Shown here: piece after piece, positions 33,387 through 44,418 of the stretch
Layout of the letters: every line of letters begins with the position of its first letter
How positions within the stretch are numbered: the stretch's first letter is position 1
From: Cystobasidiopsis lactophilus
Lineage: Eukaryota; Basidiomycota; Agaricostilbomycetes; Agaricostilbales; Chionosphaeraceae
Direction of reading: 5' to 3'
Length of the DNA: 64,000 bases
Assembly: GCA_001599975.1 (NCBI GenBank)
Contig: BCIO01000003.1
Coordinates: forward strand, 806,001 to 870,000
Program-made: the position numbers and the translations under genes
Notes under the pieces: model-generated
Told to the model about the DNA's origin: nothing
Databases searched by the model: none
The model's input: the letters and a program-made list of their open reading frames with translations, nothing else

Positions 33387-33921
33387 GCTGAGTGTGGGAA
33401 TGGGTGGCGAACTTTGGGCGGTGGCAACGACTTTTGGACTGTTCCAGGTCGCTGCCCTCTGAAGATGATAGCGTAAGCTTGCACAGAACAGTATGCCTCA
33501 TACTGCTACCCGAAGTCAAACCGAGCAAGGTAGCTGAGGGCTGCATAGGCGAGCGGGCAACTGGTGCTTGTCTGTCACCCATGAACACGGGATGCACTGG
33601 CCAACAGCTCATTGTGCCTATCCCATTACGCTTTGATTGTAGTGGGCAGAATCCCTGCCATGCAATTGGGTTGCCATTAACCTCGTTCTGCGCCGAGCCA
33701 GCGACTCCCGCCCAGCATGGCAAATATTGCGGAACTGAAGCATCCCGCGTCGCTTTGGTTCAATCCTGATGATGTTCTGCCAAAACTATAGAAGAGGGGC
33801 GGCCTGCCCAAGATAGCCTGCCGGCTGCGCTCCTTGGTGCCGCCCGCGATTTCAAGTCCCACCCTCGCCTGGATGATCTGCCCCGCATTCTCCGTCTGCT
33901 GCTCTCCATCGACGAATAAGA
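33387..33921. other. Intergenic region, no gene recognised
   Basis: 535 bp between two co-directional genes. Frames of up to 125 codons cross it but have no domain and no ATG-supported start of interest. Presumed 3' end of the oxygenase gene and promoter of the hydrolase gene. Confidence 0.5.
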
Positions 33922-35196
33922 ATGTGTGGCAGTGGCAAAGACACCCCAGATAATTCGCCGGAGGCGTTGAAGGCTTTGAAGCCGCTAGTCCCCAATGACC
34001 TGCCGTTCAAAGCCGTGCCCAAGTCGTCCGCCACCTGCAAGCTCTCTGTCTTCAAAGTTGGGTATATCGACATGCCAGGCTTTTACTGGGTCCAAGACTT
34101 CAAAGGGGACATGCATTTCGAGAACTATGGCAAGTGTCGTCCGGGTTCAGATTTGGGCAATGTGGCGTTATCTCAAGCATGGACATGCAGTCTTCCTTGT
34201 CGAAGGACCAAAAGGCAAGGCTTTGTTCGATCTCGGCCTGCGCAAGGGATGCGTTTTCCCGGATCCCCATTTGCAAGCGGCCGTTGCAGGAGGAGGCATT
34301 CACAGCAAGGATGGACTCAACGATGTCCTGCATGAAGCAGGCGTGGCACTGGATGACATTGATATTGCAGTCATTAGCCACAGCCACCTTGATGTACTCG
34401 TTTTCGCTTTCGTCCCTGATCTGGGCTCACTTCGGAGTCAAACAGCACATCGGCGACGTCGCCTCACTTCCTCCCTCGATGGAGATCATTCTCGGTCCTC
34501 GCTCGACCGAATTGACCACTGAAGAGGTGGCAAATGCTCTACAAGTTACCGAGAACGACCTGAAGGGCCGCAAAGTCACTTTCTTGGACCGCCAACAGGG
34601 AGACTGGCAGCAGATTGGCGCATTCAAGGCCATCGACCTATGGAAAGACGGTTCATGCTACATATTGGATGCTCCCGGGCACTATCCTGGCCATATCGCA
34701 GCCTTGGTTCGGACCGCCAGCTCGCCAGCTGCTTTCCATTTGCTAGCCGGCGACTGCGCTCATCACTATTCTGCAAGTTCAATCATGCTTTCCCGAATCT
34801 TTGAACCATCACATTGACCTGGGCGCCGCAATTCAGTTGATCGGCAATGGCGCTCAGCCTGGTCGGCCGATTGGCCTGTTTACTGCGAAGGAACACATGC
34901 TTGGCAATCCTCATCCAGAAGACCCCGATAGAGTCGTATCGTTTGAATACAATCTGGCTGAATCGTATGAGACTATGGGCAAGTAAGTTGTTCTCATTCT
35001 CTCTTCACTTAAACGTGCCGGTCTAATGCTCTGACTCAGGTGCGGAAGAATGGAGACAGAGAGCAACATCCACGTGTGGCTCGCTCACGATCCATCAATG
35101 CTGAGCGTCCTCCCCGACCCTTCGGCCGACTACAATGTTCTTACGGGAACACTGGAAGAGCTGAAGAAGTTCAAGAATCGCGACAGGGATGCGTAG
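33922..35196 (+). CDS. Metallo-beta-lactamase-fold hydrolase (lactonase-like)
   Basis: Zinc hydrolase of the MBL fold. Exons 33922-34138, 34191-34393, 34446-34772, 34838-34983 and 35041-35196. After splicing 34394-34445 the metal motif is complete: ISHSHLDHIGDVASLP (HxHxDH). Other MBL features are LFLVEGPKGKALFDLGLRK, the later His in LDAPGHYPGHIAALVR, the bridging Asp in LLAGDCAHHYS and a C-terminal His in SNIHVWLAHDPSML. The intron 34773-34837 starts with GC (GCAAGT). The first intron has an atypical donor (GTCCGG). The pattern is closest to fungal proteins similar to N-acyl homoserine lactonases; whether it opens lactones is unknown. Confidence 0.88.
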
Positions 35197-35717
35197 CTTC
35201 ACCTGAGTATCACTGCAGCCAGGAAAAGTGAGGGTTTGCGCTTGATACATGCCCAAGTTGCAATCTGGCGCGCTTGTCGGACGTCGTGTGGTGTTGATAG
35301 TGTGGTGGCAAATCTGCGAAAGGGCTCATCCACCAGCTTTGTACGAGGCAGGATTTCAGCAAATTCTCTACTTCTGAAGCTGTCATACAAAGAAGCGACC
35401 TATCAGCCCGTCTCAGGCCACTACCTGAAGTTCCGCGAAATGCCCGGCGCCGAGGAAGGCGGCCGCCACGCCTCGTTTCATCCCCCAACGACCTCAGCTT
35501 CACCACAAATTACTCCTGCCGCTTCCATAGCGCAGAAACGTAGTTGGCCGTGCGGAAAGCGGCCGAAGTTGCTCTCTAGGTGCAACCCTGCTGCCGACTC
35601 CGAGCGAAGAGCCGTAGCAGCGCGATTTGTGCGCAAGCCAAGTGGGCTGCTTCCAGTGCTCGTGACTTGAGTCCTTGACTCACAGTATGATAGCCTTGGG
35701 GCAAGGGGTTGCCAAGG
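35197..35717. other. Intergenic region, no gene recognised
   Basis: 521 bp between co-directional genes. A plus-strand frame of 144 codons (35236-35670) begins with a non-ATG codon and shows no motif. Nothing else recognised. Confidence 0.5.
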
Positions 35718-36923
35718 ATGGCCTCGCAAAGCAGTGCCGGGCCGAGCAACACCAGCGAGAGCGTCTCGGCCAGACTAGGCCGGCTGCGCCTGGAGAGCTC
35801 TCGTCGACAGGCCAACGACAGGAAACAACTGTATCGTCCACCGCCTCCTGCAACGTTCTCTCATCAGCCGGGAGTAGCTTACGAAAAATGGCGAACTGCA
35901 TCTCGGCGCTCAAATAACGACTTCGACACTCCTTCGTCCTGGAGGCCGATCTTTGATAAGTCACAAAGGGAAAAGATGCTGGCGTCCAGCCTGACTGTGC
36001 CTGCACAAACTCTCGCCGACCCCGTCGTTCTGTGGCGTCAAAAACTGCTGTCGACGTTCGATCTATGTCGACAAACCCTTCCTACCACTTTGGTCGAATG
36101 GTGTCTGTACAGCCTTCTTCGGAGCGTTACATTTGCAGAGGTGGACATCTGCGAAGTGGCCGGCGGCTTGCCGTCTCATCTGAAGGCAAGACTCGCTCTC
36201 ATGGCTTGCTGTCTTGCGCCGTTGCGGGAAGAGACGGTGAAAGCTTTGTTCATCAAAGCTGAGGATGAAAAGAAAGGAGAAGATGCTCCGTGGGACCTCG
36301 AGGTCGAGGAGGCGCCGGCAGATTTGAGCACCCTCAATTTGGCATTCTCCGAGGTGCACAACCTTACTCTCCAGCAAATCCTCTTCACCTCAGCGCCACG
36401 GCCACTTCCTCAATACCCTCTGCTCACCAGCTTAATTATATCGGCAGCCCCCTTCCTCCAACTCAATATCGGCCTTGTCACACTTCTTGGCTCAGTTCCA
36501 AATCTCAGGGAACTCCACATGGCCTTCATATCGACCGCGAACGTAGATCCCTCTTCTCTGCTCGCCAGACTGTCGTCGGCCACCGCTCGGCTGCAAGTCC
36601 TCGACCTGTCGCACAACAGCTGGGTCACCGCAAAAGCTTTAAGAGCCGTGGACTGGGGCTTGAAGTGGCCATTCCTCGAGAAGCTGGGTGTGCGGTGCTG
36701 TGCCTTCAACCCTCAAGTCGGACCGCCAAGGCCGGAACACATTTTGCCGCCACCGTGCGGGGGGATGGGCCCTCGGGCGGGCACTCTCCGACCAGCTCCT
36801 CTGCCAAACAACACAATCTCGCGATTCGAGAATTACTCGGCCGAAGAGAGGCAAGGGGACCTATCCGTCGCCACCAAGATCGTCATGGCGTCAGGTCGCC
36901 CGTGGGTCCAGATCATCTGCTAG
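35718..36923 (+). CDS. LRR-like protein of unknown function
   Basis: A single open frame of about 400 residues, unusual here because no intron is needed. The start is MASQSSAGPSNTSESVSARL at 35718. Leucine-rich repeat-like segments lie in the C-terminal half: LSTLNLAFSEVHNLTLQQIL, YPLLTSLIISAAPFLQLNI, VPNLRELHMAFISTANVDPS and ARLQVLDLSHNSWVTAKALR. There is no recognisable F-box at the N-terminus. The tail after residue 330 is Pro/Gly-rich. It resembles the loose LRR/F-box-like families that expand in basidiomycetes. No membrane segment, no catalytic motif. Confidence 0.65.
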   Translation: MASQSSAGPSNTSESVSARLGRLRLESSRRQANDRKQLYRPPPPATFSHQPGVAYEKWRTASRRSNNDFDTPSSWRPIFDKSQREKMLASSLTVPAQTLADPVVLWRQKLLSTFDLCRQTLPTTLVEWCLYSLLRSVTFAEVDICEVAGGLPSHLKARLALMACCLAPLREETVKALFIKAEDEKKGEDAPWDLEVEEAPADLSTLNLAFSEVHNLTLQQILFTSAPRPLPQYPLLTSLIISAAPFLQLNIGLVTLLGSVPNLRELHMAFISTANVDPSSLLARLSSATARLQVLDLSHNSWVTAKALRAVDWGLKWPFLEKLGVRCCAFNPQVGPPRPEHILPPPCGGMGPRAGTLRPAPLPNNTISRFENYSAEERQGDLSVATKIVMASGRPWVQIIC

Positions 36924-37108
36924 GCCTCCCGAGGAATCGCTTGTTCGCCGCGTGATTGTACAGCACTGTAATAAAATACCAGAGCGTTAGTATATTCCAA
37001 GATTGATGGTTCCCTTCCTATTCCTATGAACATAACGACATCCCTGCGAAGTACCGACGATAAATAAAGCGTCACACCGCACGCAGCCCAACCCAAACAT
37101 CCGCCCCA

Positions 37109-39931
37109 TCAAAACAGCAGGTCGCCCGAGAGGTCAAGCGGTTCACCAGAATTCGACATCCCGGCAAAGCTCTCGGGCCACTCGCCAGACGCCTGCTTTG
37201 GACCGAAGTAGTCCGATGATGTATCCAAGTAGCTGCTGAGACCAAAGTCTTGCGGCTCGGCTGTGGTGTGGAAAGACGTTCCCAGCGAAGGGGCATCTTG
37301 GAAGAAGGAATAAGTCGGCGTGCCAGCCGCGATTGCCGACGCCGTCATGTAGTTCAGGGCAGCGCTGGCGTTGTGGTGCTGAGCCTCGGTAGGCATTGAC
37401 GTCGTATAAGACGGCGATGGCATGCCAAGAGCAGGAAAAGCCCCCAACAGCGCTGGCGATGCCATGTTCCACTCCCCAGATGTCGACGCCCAGATCTGGT
37501 TGAGGCGGTTCCGCTCCGTCGGGCTAGAAGGCTGATAGACTGGTGGCGGGCAGTTGGGCGTGTGCACCATTTGCGGCCATGCTGAAAGAGGTCGCCTTGT
37601 TAGCTTGATTCGCCCAAAAGCGGCGTAAGAAGGGAATCTCACGAGTGATTGGCGGAGTCTCGCCCTGAGACGGCGCATTTGGAGATGGAATGCGAAGGGA
37701 CAAGTTTGGCTTGTTGGCCAGCCGACCGCCGGCCTTTGCTTGGAGGACACCCTGCGGCGAAGCCTGCGCCAGCTGAATGTCCGGCACCTGAGGCGCTGCC
37801 ATCTCCAGATCGATGGACATGGCAAGATCGTCCGCCGACGAGGAGGACTGTGAAAGAAGCGATGGTCGGCGGGGAGCGGTGGCAGAGGGGCGTCGAAGCA
37901 TCTGAGGGGCGGGCATGGTGGCGACCGGCGCCGCTGGCTTCCGCAAAGAAAGAAAAGACATCTGTGACGAAGGATATTCGGCCAGTTCAAAGTCGTAGAC
38001 GACTACCAGAATGACGTCCCCGAGGGCGCTGCCCGGGGAGACAGCCTGAGGCCCAGGAACCTGGCGGTTCAAAGCGTCTTCGGATCGAACGATGAACTCT
38101 TGCACGACGACAATGCCGGCGATGGCCTCGTTGAAGTGCTCCCGCTCTGACGGGTTTTTGGCGAAGCGACATTCGCCCGGCTGCAAGGAGTGCTCCTGGG
38201 CACCGCCCAGGAAGATGCTCCAAAAGTCATTCGCGAAAGGCGCGTTGTAAGTGTGCTTGTGCTTTGGTCCAAAAGCGGCCATGCCAGACCCGTGGCCGGC
38301 ATCGGGTGGCGTGATTGGCGAGTCGGGGGTTGCAGGCGACGAGGTGTTAGAGTGGATCGGCGCGTTGCTGCCTGTCGAGCTCGGGATGCGCGCCGGCAAC
38401 GCCAGAGTCTCGTCCATGGACAAGACCTGCTCGCCCCAGCTGAAGATGGAGGTGACGGCTGTCAGAGGCACATCCTGGACCGACGTGAGGGTCAAGGCGG
38501 TGCGCAGGTTGTCGACCAGAAGGCCATCCTCGGGGCGCGGGATGTCCAGGCCGAGCTTGACGTGAATGAATTGGCACGGCAAGTGGTTGTGCATGTCGGC
38601 GAGCTTAGGAAAGCGCCGGTCGGCGTGGGCCAAGTCTTCCAGGTAGACCGTGCCCGATGGAACCATCTTGTCCAGCTCAGTGAAGACGTGACGCGAGTCT
38701 TGGGCGTCAGTCTCAGCGTAGAGCGAAAACTGAGCGGGCGCGATGGGGCAGACAATGCTCTGGCTGCGCGTGAGCGGCACAGCTTCCATCTTGAGCTGAG
38801 GCGAGGCCGCGAACGGGAAGCCCATCTCCTTGAACGCCGAATTCAAGGAAGTGTTGACCGAAACGGACGAGAGCGAGGCCGGAGCGATGCAAGGGGAGCC
38901 GTACGGCGAAGGCGAAGGGGCTGAGCTCGGCAGTGAAGAGCAATCGTCGGAGATGGCCGGTGAGAGCAAAGGCGACGGGCTGCACGAGTGAGACCGAAAG
39001 CTGGCGAACGCAGCCCCTGCCGGGTGCGGAGAAAGCAAGCTGTTGTCGTTGTAAACAAGCTGCACAGGGCTAAGGCCAGCTGTAGACGGAGCTGGGCTGG
39101 TGGGCGAGAGGACGGCTCCAAAGAGTGACAAGTTGTGAGGCGAGAATACATCGTCTACGCCGTCCATGGGCTCAGACACCAGCTTCATGACTGGTTGGCA
39201 CTATAAAGACGCGTTCTCGAAGGGTGAGCAAGCAGGAAACGAACATTCGATGTCATCGCGACGCATATTCTTGAGAACCTGGATGTGGCTCGAGACTTGC
39301 TTGCGCGTGCGGAGCTTGTTCGTCTTGCGGTAAATGTAGTTGGCGATAAGCTCGTTGCGGCCGTACGGCTTTTCGTTGAGAACAATCTTCTTGCGACCGA
39401 GCTTTGGAACGATGCGCAAGGCTGTTTGACCACCGAAACCCGTAAGCTCCGGTGCACCAGAGAAGCCGAGAAGAAGCTGCGCGTACCTTCATAAAAAGCT
39501 TCCTCGACATCCGCAGGCCAGACCTCCAAGCCGTCCTTGCCACTCCCGCGCTTCTCCGGCGAACCGCGCTTCAAGGGGCTCGACGTGGGCGTGGCCATAG
39601 TAGGTGGTGCCGTCTTGCGGCGCTTGAGGTCCGGCCTCTCGGTGTCTGGCGTGCGAAGCAGCGCCTCGAAGGCATCGGTGGTTCCGGGCGACATGGTCAC
39701 GCCGTTGGACGCGTAGCCAGCGGTGGGCGAGGCGATAGTGGACGCTGGGGACGCCGTGAAGGGTGAAGAAAAGGGGCTCGAGTCAATGTCGTCGAGCAGG
39801 GCGCGCTTGCGGGTGGACTGGGGCGTGCAGAGCGTGTGAGGGGGAGCGACTTGAGCGCCGCGAGTGGGTGAAGCCATGGCCTCGAGGGTTCGCTCGAGGG
39901 AACTGGCCGTCGCGTTCAGCGTGTAGTCCAT
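37109..39931 (-). CDS. TEA/ATTS-domain transcription factor (Tec1/AbaA/TEAD family)
   Basis: Exons 39487-39931, 39245-39421, 37643-39190 and 37109-37581. The TEA domain is assembled across intron 39422-39486: [72 protein letters not shown]. This is the complete DNA-binding domain, including the third helix [12 protein letters not shown] long C-terminal region follows with [39 protein letters not shown], a [14 protein letters not shown] segment and a Ser/Pro-rich tail ending LDLSGDLLF. Fungal members control development, filamentation or conidiation. The start is [19 protein letters not shown] at 39931; the frame is open upstream without an ATG. Intact. Confidence 0.93.
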
Positions 39932-40451
39932 CGTGTACTGGCTTGTAGGAGAGCGCCTACCCGGCAGACATTGTGAAAAGAGCGTGTGGCGGACTTGTCG
40001 AGTGAAATGAACACGATCCGGGAGACGTAGGGGCTGAGGTCGCGGACGAGAGAACACAGAAATAAATAAGAAGTGAGAAACGACAGGAAGTGGGCAGGGG
40101 TCAAATGAGTGTGTTGGCGTTTAGGACAGGATCCAATTGCTCATGCGAGAATTGGAGTGGCCAAGGCAAATCGAGTCGCGTCTTCCAGGCTACTGAGGCG
40201 GCGGAGGGCGATGGACACGGTCTGGTCTAGAGCACTTGATGGGAGAAGAGTCGAATGGAGGAGACGGGACAAGAGGCTTCGCGCGGGCCAAGCCGAGCAA
40301 CGGTCATCAAAAACCGTTGCAGGTCGTTGCGTCCCGGCAAAGTTTGGCTGCTCCTGAAGCACTTTAGTGTCGCACGTCGTTGTTTCCCGAAAGCTTATGC
40401 AATGTGTGTATGAAATCCAGCGAGATCAAAATCGGTACAAGTGTAGGGGTT
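39932..40451. other. Region upstream of the TEA gene, downstream of the PS synthase
   Basis: 520 bp holding the TEA-factor promoter and the 3' end of the phosphatidylserine synthase gene (both minus). Nothing else recognised. I did not find a clear TEA-binding CATTCC/CATTCT element that would suggest autoregulation. Confidence 0.45.
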
Positions 40452-42461
40452 CTAGTTGGAGAAGCTCTTCTTGGTTGGTGACGCAGAGGTAGGCGACGGC
40501 CCTTCCGTGTCCGATCCGACGCGCCGCCGCTTCTTTTTGAAAGTAAACTGCAGTGTGGAGGCTACCTTAGCAACGCAATCGCGCGATTGAAGTAGAAAAG
40601 CTAAATCACCTTCCACACCGGGTAAGCCACCAGAGCCAATATCACCAGCGACCACGACACCTTGACGAGCCTGTATCACAGTGTGCTTAATGTTCGCACC
40701 AGGGCAAGAGCATAGGTGCTTACAAGGGAGTCGGCGTCGTGAATTCGCCACGCGACCACTTGATGACAATCAGGAGCTCCAGAACGACTGTCGCAAGCAG
40801 GAGCCAGACATGCATGCCCATGCGCTTGACCTGCTTCCAGTGGTTGATGTACTCGTAGAACTCGCGAACGGCTGGGAGCGCCCAGAGGAACATGAGGATG
40901 AGGCGGATGGTCACAATGGGATGGTCGGACGGCAGCCAAAGCAAGTGCTTGATGTAGAACGCATCCACCTCGCTGATTAGAAAGAGGGCGAGCAAGATGA
41001 TGGTCGACATGTAGTTGCGGAACCGCTTGACCGAGTCCCACGAGAAGTCGGCAAAATCGAACTACGTTTCAAGTCGAGGGTCAGTTTAAAGGAGTTCGTA
41101 TTTTACTTTGATTGACTCTTACAGGAGTGAGATGTTGGACGACGCGGGCTGAAGTGTCTCTAAAGCCTCCAGGCCGAATGCGTCCGCGCCAGCTCAGATG
41201 TGAAACCTCGAGGAACTGCGCAAACCGCGTTAAAACAAACTCTCGCTATCGAATAAGTGTTTACTCACTTTGCAGAGCTTCATTCCGATGAAGGAGCCTG
41301 TAGAGCAAGGGTCAGAGACGCGTGTCAGTGGCCTTCAAACTACCTTACCAATGAAATTGCAGCTGGAGGGACATTTGAGCATACAGTTGCAAAGGTTCGA
41401 GGTCGATCGCTTACCCAGCAACATCCAGAAGCCAGTGGTCCCACCAACACTCTCGAAACTCCGGCAAATGGTGAGCGAGCGAGTATTCGATGAGCTGTCG
41501 AGGGTCTCAATTCACAGCAAATTTGGTCAAACCTCAATCCGACGTACCTCATAGGTGATGCTCAGGATGTTGACTGCGAGAGAACCCTCAGCATTGGTCA
41601 GTCTAGAACCCGACAGCAAACACGCACGCAGCCACCAATCTCTGAACAAAAGAGTTCGTTGTCAGGACCGCAGATGACCTGAAGTTGAAGTGGTAGAACT
41701 AACCTGATGATCAAGGCCTTGCCAAACCAGCCCAAGGCGTGAGCCAGGGAGAAGATCTCGAACGCTTGCGACTTGAAGTTGTAAAACGTAAAGGTGCAGT
41801 CGGCGTCAAAGGCTCGGTGTTCGAACGGCTGGCCCAAGCCGCGATCGAAAAAGGGCATAACGGTCTTTCGTGCGTAGTCGACGTCGTGGAAGTAGAGCCA
41901 GCACAAGAATAGCCAATACAGCAAGTTGAGACCCTGTCAACCGGTAGATAAGCCGCGTTTAAGCTTGGGGTTTGCACCGATGGCAGAGTTACTCACCATG
42001 ATAGCTCGCCAGAAGACGGGGTGAGGGCGTCGAAACGGCCCGTCGCGAACGTGAATCATGCAGAACAGCTCGAAGCTGGCGATGCCGGTCAACAAGCCCA
42101 AGTTGCTCCTGATTCGCTCAGGAAGATGCAGTCGATCGCTGGCGTAGGCAAAGAGGGCCACGATGACCACCACAAAGCCAAAGGCGGTGAGTGCAGGAGG
42201 GCCTATTTTGGAAGCCGTTGAGTTTGACACGGTGGGACCTTGGGCAGCGCGAAAGCAGAGGAGCTCACGGTAGAACCAGTCGATGGAGGGATCAGACGAC
42301 TTGCTAAAGCTGGCTAGGGCTGGCAGGCGGCGCCTGGCTTCGTGCGAGTCGGAGGCCGTTCCGCTGAGCGCATCGTCTTCAGATTCGCCTGGCCCTTCCG
42401 CGATGGACTGGATGGAGCTGGGGGCCGCAGGGGCGATCCTTGCAGACTTTCTCCGGCTCAT
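40452..42461 (-). CDS. Base-exchange-type phosphatidylserine synthase (PTDSS2-like)
   Basis: Multi-pass ER enzyme. Animal PTDSS1/2 make phosphatidylserine by swapping the head group of PC or PE. I splice about eleven exons. Signatures agree with PTDSS2 along the whole length: [76 protein letters not shown] followed by [67 protein letters not shown]. One exon is only 14 nt (about 41360, CNFIG). The C-terminal tail is basic, [15 protein letters not shown]. The start is [11 protein letters not shown] at 42461. Yeasts normally rely on the unrelated CDP-diacylglycerol-dependent Cho1, so this type of enzyme is notable in a fungus. Confidence 0.9.
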
Positions 42462-43555
42462 CGTGTTGAACGACAAGTGGAGGAAGGGGTTCAAGAGTGG
42501 CTGCCGGGCTCCAAACTTTTTTGGCCCGTTGCAACGTTGGCGATCATCAACCATCAGCATGTGAAATACGATGTCATCTCGAGGCTTGTGAAAGCTGTTG
42601 TCTTGCTTGTGGGACCTCCCGACCTGCGCATAGAGGCTTAGGGATCGCGAAACATGCCTCTCCCCTGTCCAATGCCTCGGATATGGATGTGAACGTGCTT
42701 GGACTCCTGCTCTGTCTCATGCCGTTGTCTTGCTACTGCTCTTGAAGGTGTACTCCAAGGAGTGGTTTGCTGTTCTCTTTTCCCACTTGTCCTTGTAGTC
42801 CAGAGTGGAACGCCTGATAGTGAGCGCATTAGCGACCACTCCTGCCAGAGTTCACGTTCTGCTCTTTCTCTGACGCTCTCAAATTGTGCTAGACAATGTC
42901 AAGTCTTCGTGACACGACCATACAGGCCTTCCCGGACCCCATGCAATAGGCCTGGGCAGCAAGCAGCCGTTTGTCTTGTGCGCACCCCGGACCGCGTTAA
43001 AGATGCATGATACACCCTTTAGCGTGAGCTCTGTTTCTTTGATATAAGGAATGCGCTTCCTTGGGCCTGGGTCTCGACAAGCGGCTCGCGTCACGTTGAC
43101 CCATCACTTTTGCCACCGACCCTCCAGAGGGCTAAACCTTTGATTTTGGCTGCAGTCACGACAGAATAAGCATAACACCTGAGAGTCATATCTTTTGAGG
43201 GTGTCAAACGTCACCTTCACAAAGCTCAGGCGGCAAGTGGAAGCAGATTTAGGCGAATTGCGCCTCTTTCAGGAAGTTTTTGTGCACTATTGTTGCGTTT
43301 CCTGTTTGCCCACTGCTTCCTAGGAACCTTATAGTCTCTTGTAATTCAGAATGATCACTCTAGAAGGAGACTGGGAAAATGTCAAACCAGAAGTCGCGGT
43401 ACAAATTCCATTGGCTCTCAAAACGCGGGCGCCAAATTTTCGCAGAGCTGCATCCAAAAGTCCTTCACAGGTTCGTCTGGCCGTCCCCTTGAGCCGCTCA
43501 GAGGGCGTGTGCTGATAAACTCGCACAGTCACCGCTGTCTCATCGACTATCGAAC
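42462..43555. other. 1.1 kb between divergent genes, no gene recognised
   Basis: Lies between the start codons of the PS synthase (minus) and uS10 (plus). Short frames occur on both strands without motif or splice continuity. I looked for tRNA T-loop signatures and found none. The uS10 promoter is presumed near the right end. Confidence 0.5.
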
Positions 43556-44221
43556 ATGAGTTACGTTGCTGCCAAAGGCGATAAAGAGGGCGCCGAGGGA
43601 GGCTTCTCGGCCAAGTCGCACAAGATTAGGATCACTTTGACCTCCAAGAACGTCAAGAACCTGGAGAAGGGTGTGTTTGGGCGGCATCTTGAGCCATGGG
43701 TTCCACGTATGCTCATGCTCGCATCGAACAGTCTGCACCGACCTCGTCAACCGCGCCAAGGATAAGGACTTGCACGTCAAGGGCCCCGTCAGGCTTCCCA
43801 CCAAGGTCTTGAAGATCACCACCCGCAAAACTGTGCGTTGCTGTCGCCCCATCTGTGATATTAAGGCTCATGCTGAGAGAAATTGTCGAACAGCCTTGCG
43901 GTGAAGGTTCCAAGGTGATTAATGGCGTGGCCCTCACCCCTGGGAACGCTATCTTAACATGAAGGGCAGACCTGGGACCGCTACGAGATGCGCATTCACA
44001 AGCGCTTGATCGACTTGACCTCGCCCGCCGAGATCGTCAAGCAGATCGTGCGTTGCTCATCTTCCTTTTTCATGGGCACTGTCTCACAAAGATTGACAAC
44101 ACGCAGACCTCCATGTCGATTGAGCCTGGTGTTGAGGTGGGCAGCCCTGGCGCCAATTCCTACGTCGAGCATGAATTGAGTTCCAGCATGTTGACAGGTC
44201 GAGGTCACCATCTCCGCCTAA
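43556..44221 (+). CDS. RPS20: 40S ribosomal protein uS10 (S20)
   Basis: Cytosolic small-subunit protein of about 115 residues, in six exons: 43556-43670, 43732-43832, 43894-43914 (21 nt), 43970-44047, 44107-44136 and 44198-44221; introns 55-61 bp. The family reads [87 protein letters not shown] and the end IEPGVEVEVTISA. Complete and intact. More than half of the gene is intron. Confidence 0.97.
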
Positions 44222-44418
44222 ATTGCCAATCCCTTCAAGCGTTGAATATGCCGCACGGTTCCTTTGCATGCAATACACGCTCTTGGTCGCACCCCATAAC
44301 TTGACGATTCCAGCTGTTTTGAGATTTCTGAGCGCGGCATCAACTTTCGTTGCGCTTGAGCCAACCCGTCTCGAAACTCGGTCTCCCCTTTCACGCGCTG
44401 CTTTAGAGGCTCGTAGTC

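Noticed and set aside
33392-33769. 125-codon plus-strand frame after the 2-oxoglutarate oxygenase
   Set aside because: Lies in the intergenic stretch, low-complexity mixed composition, no domain.
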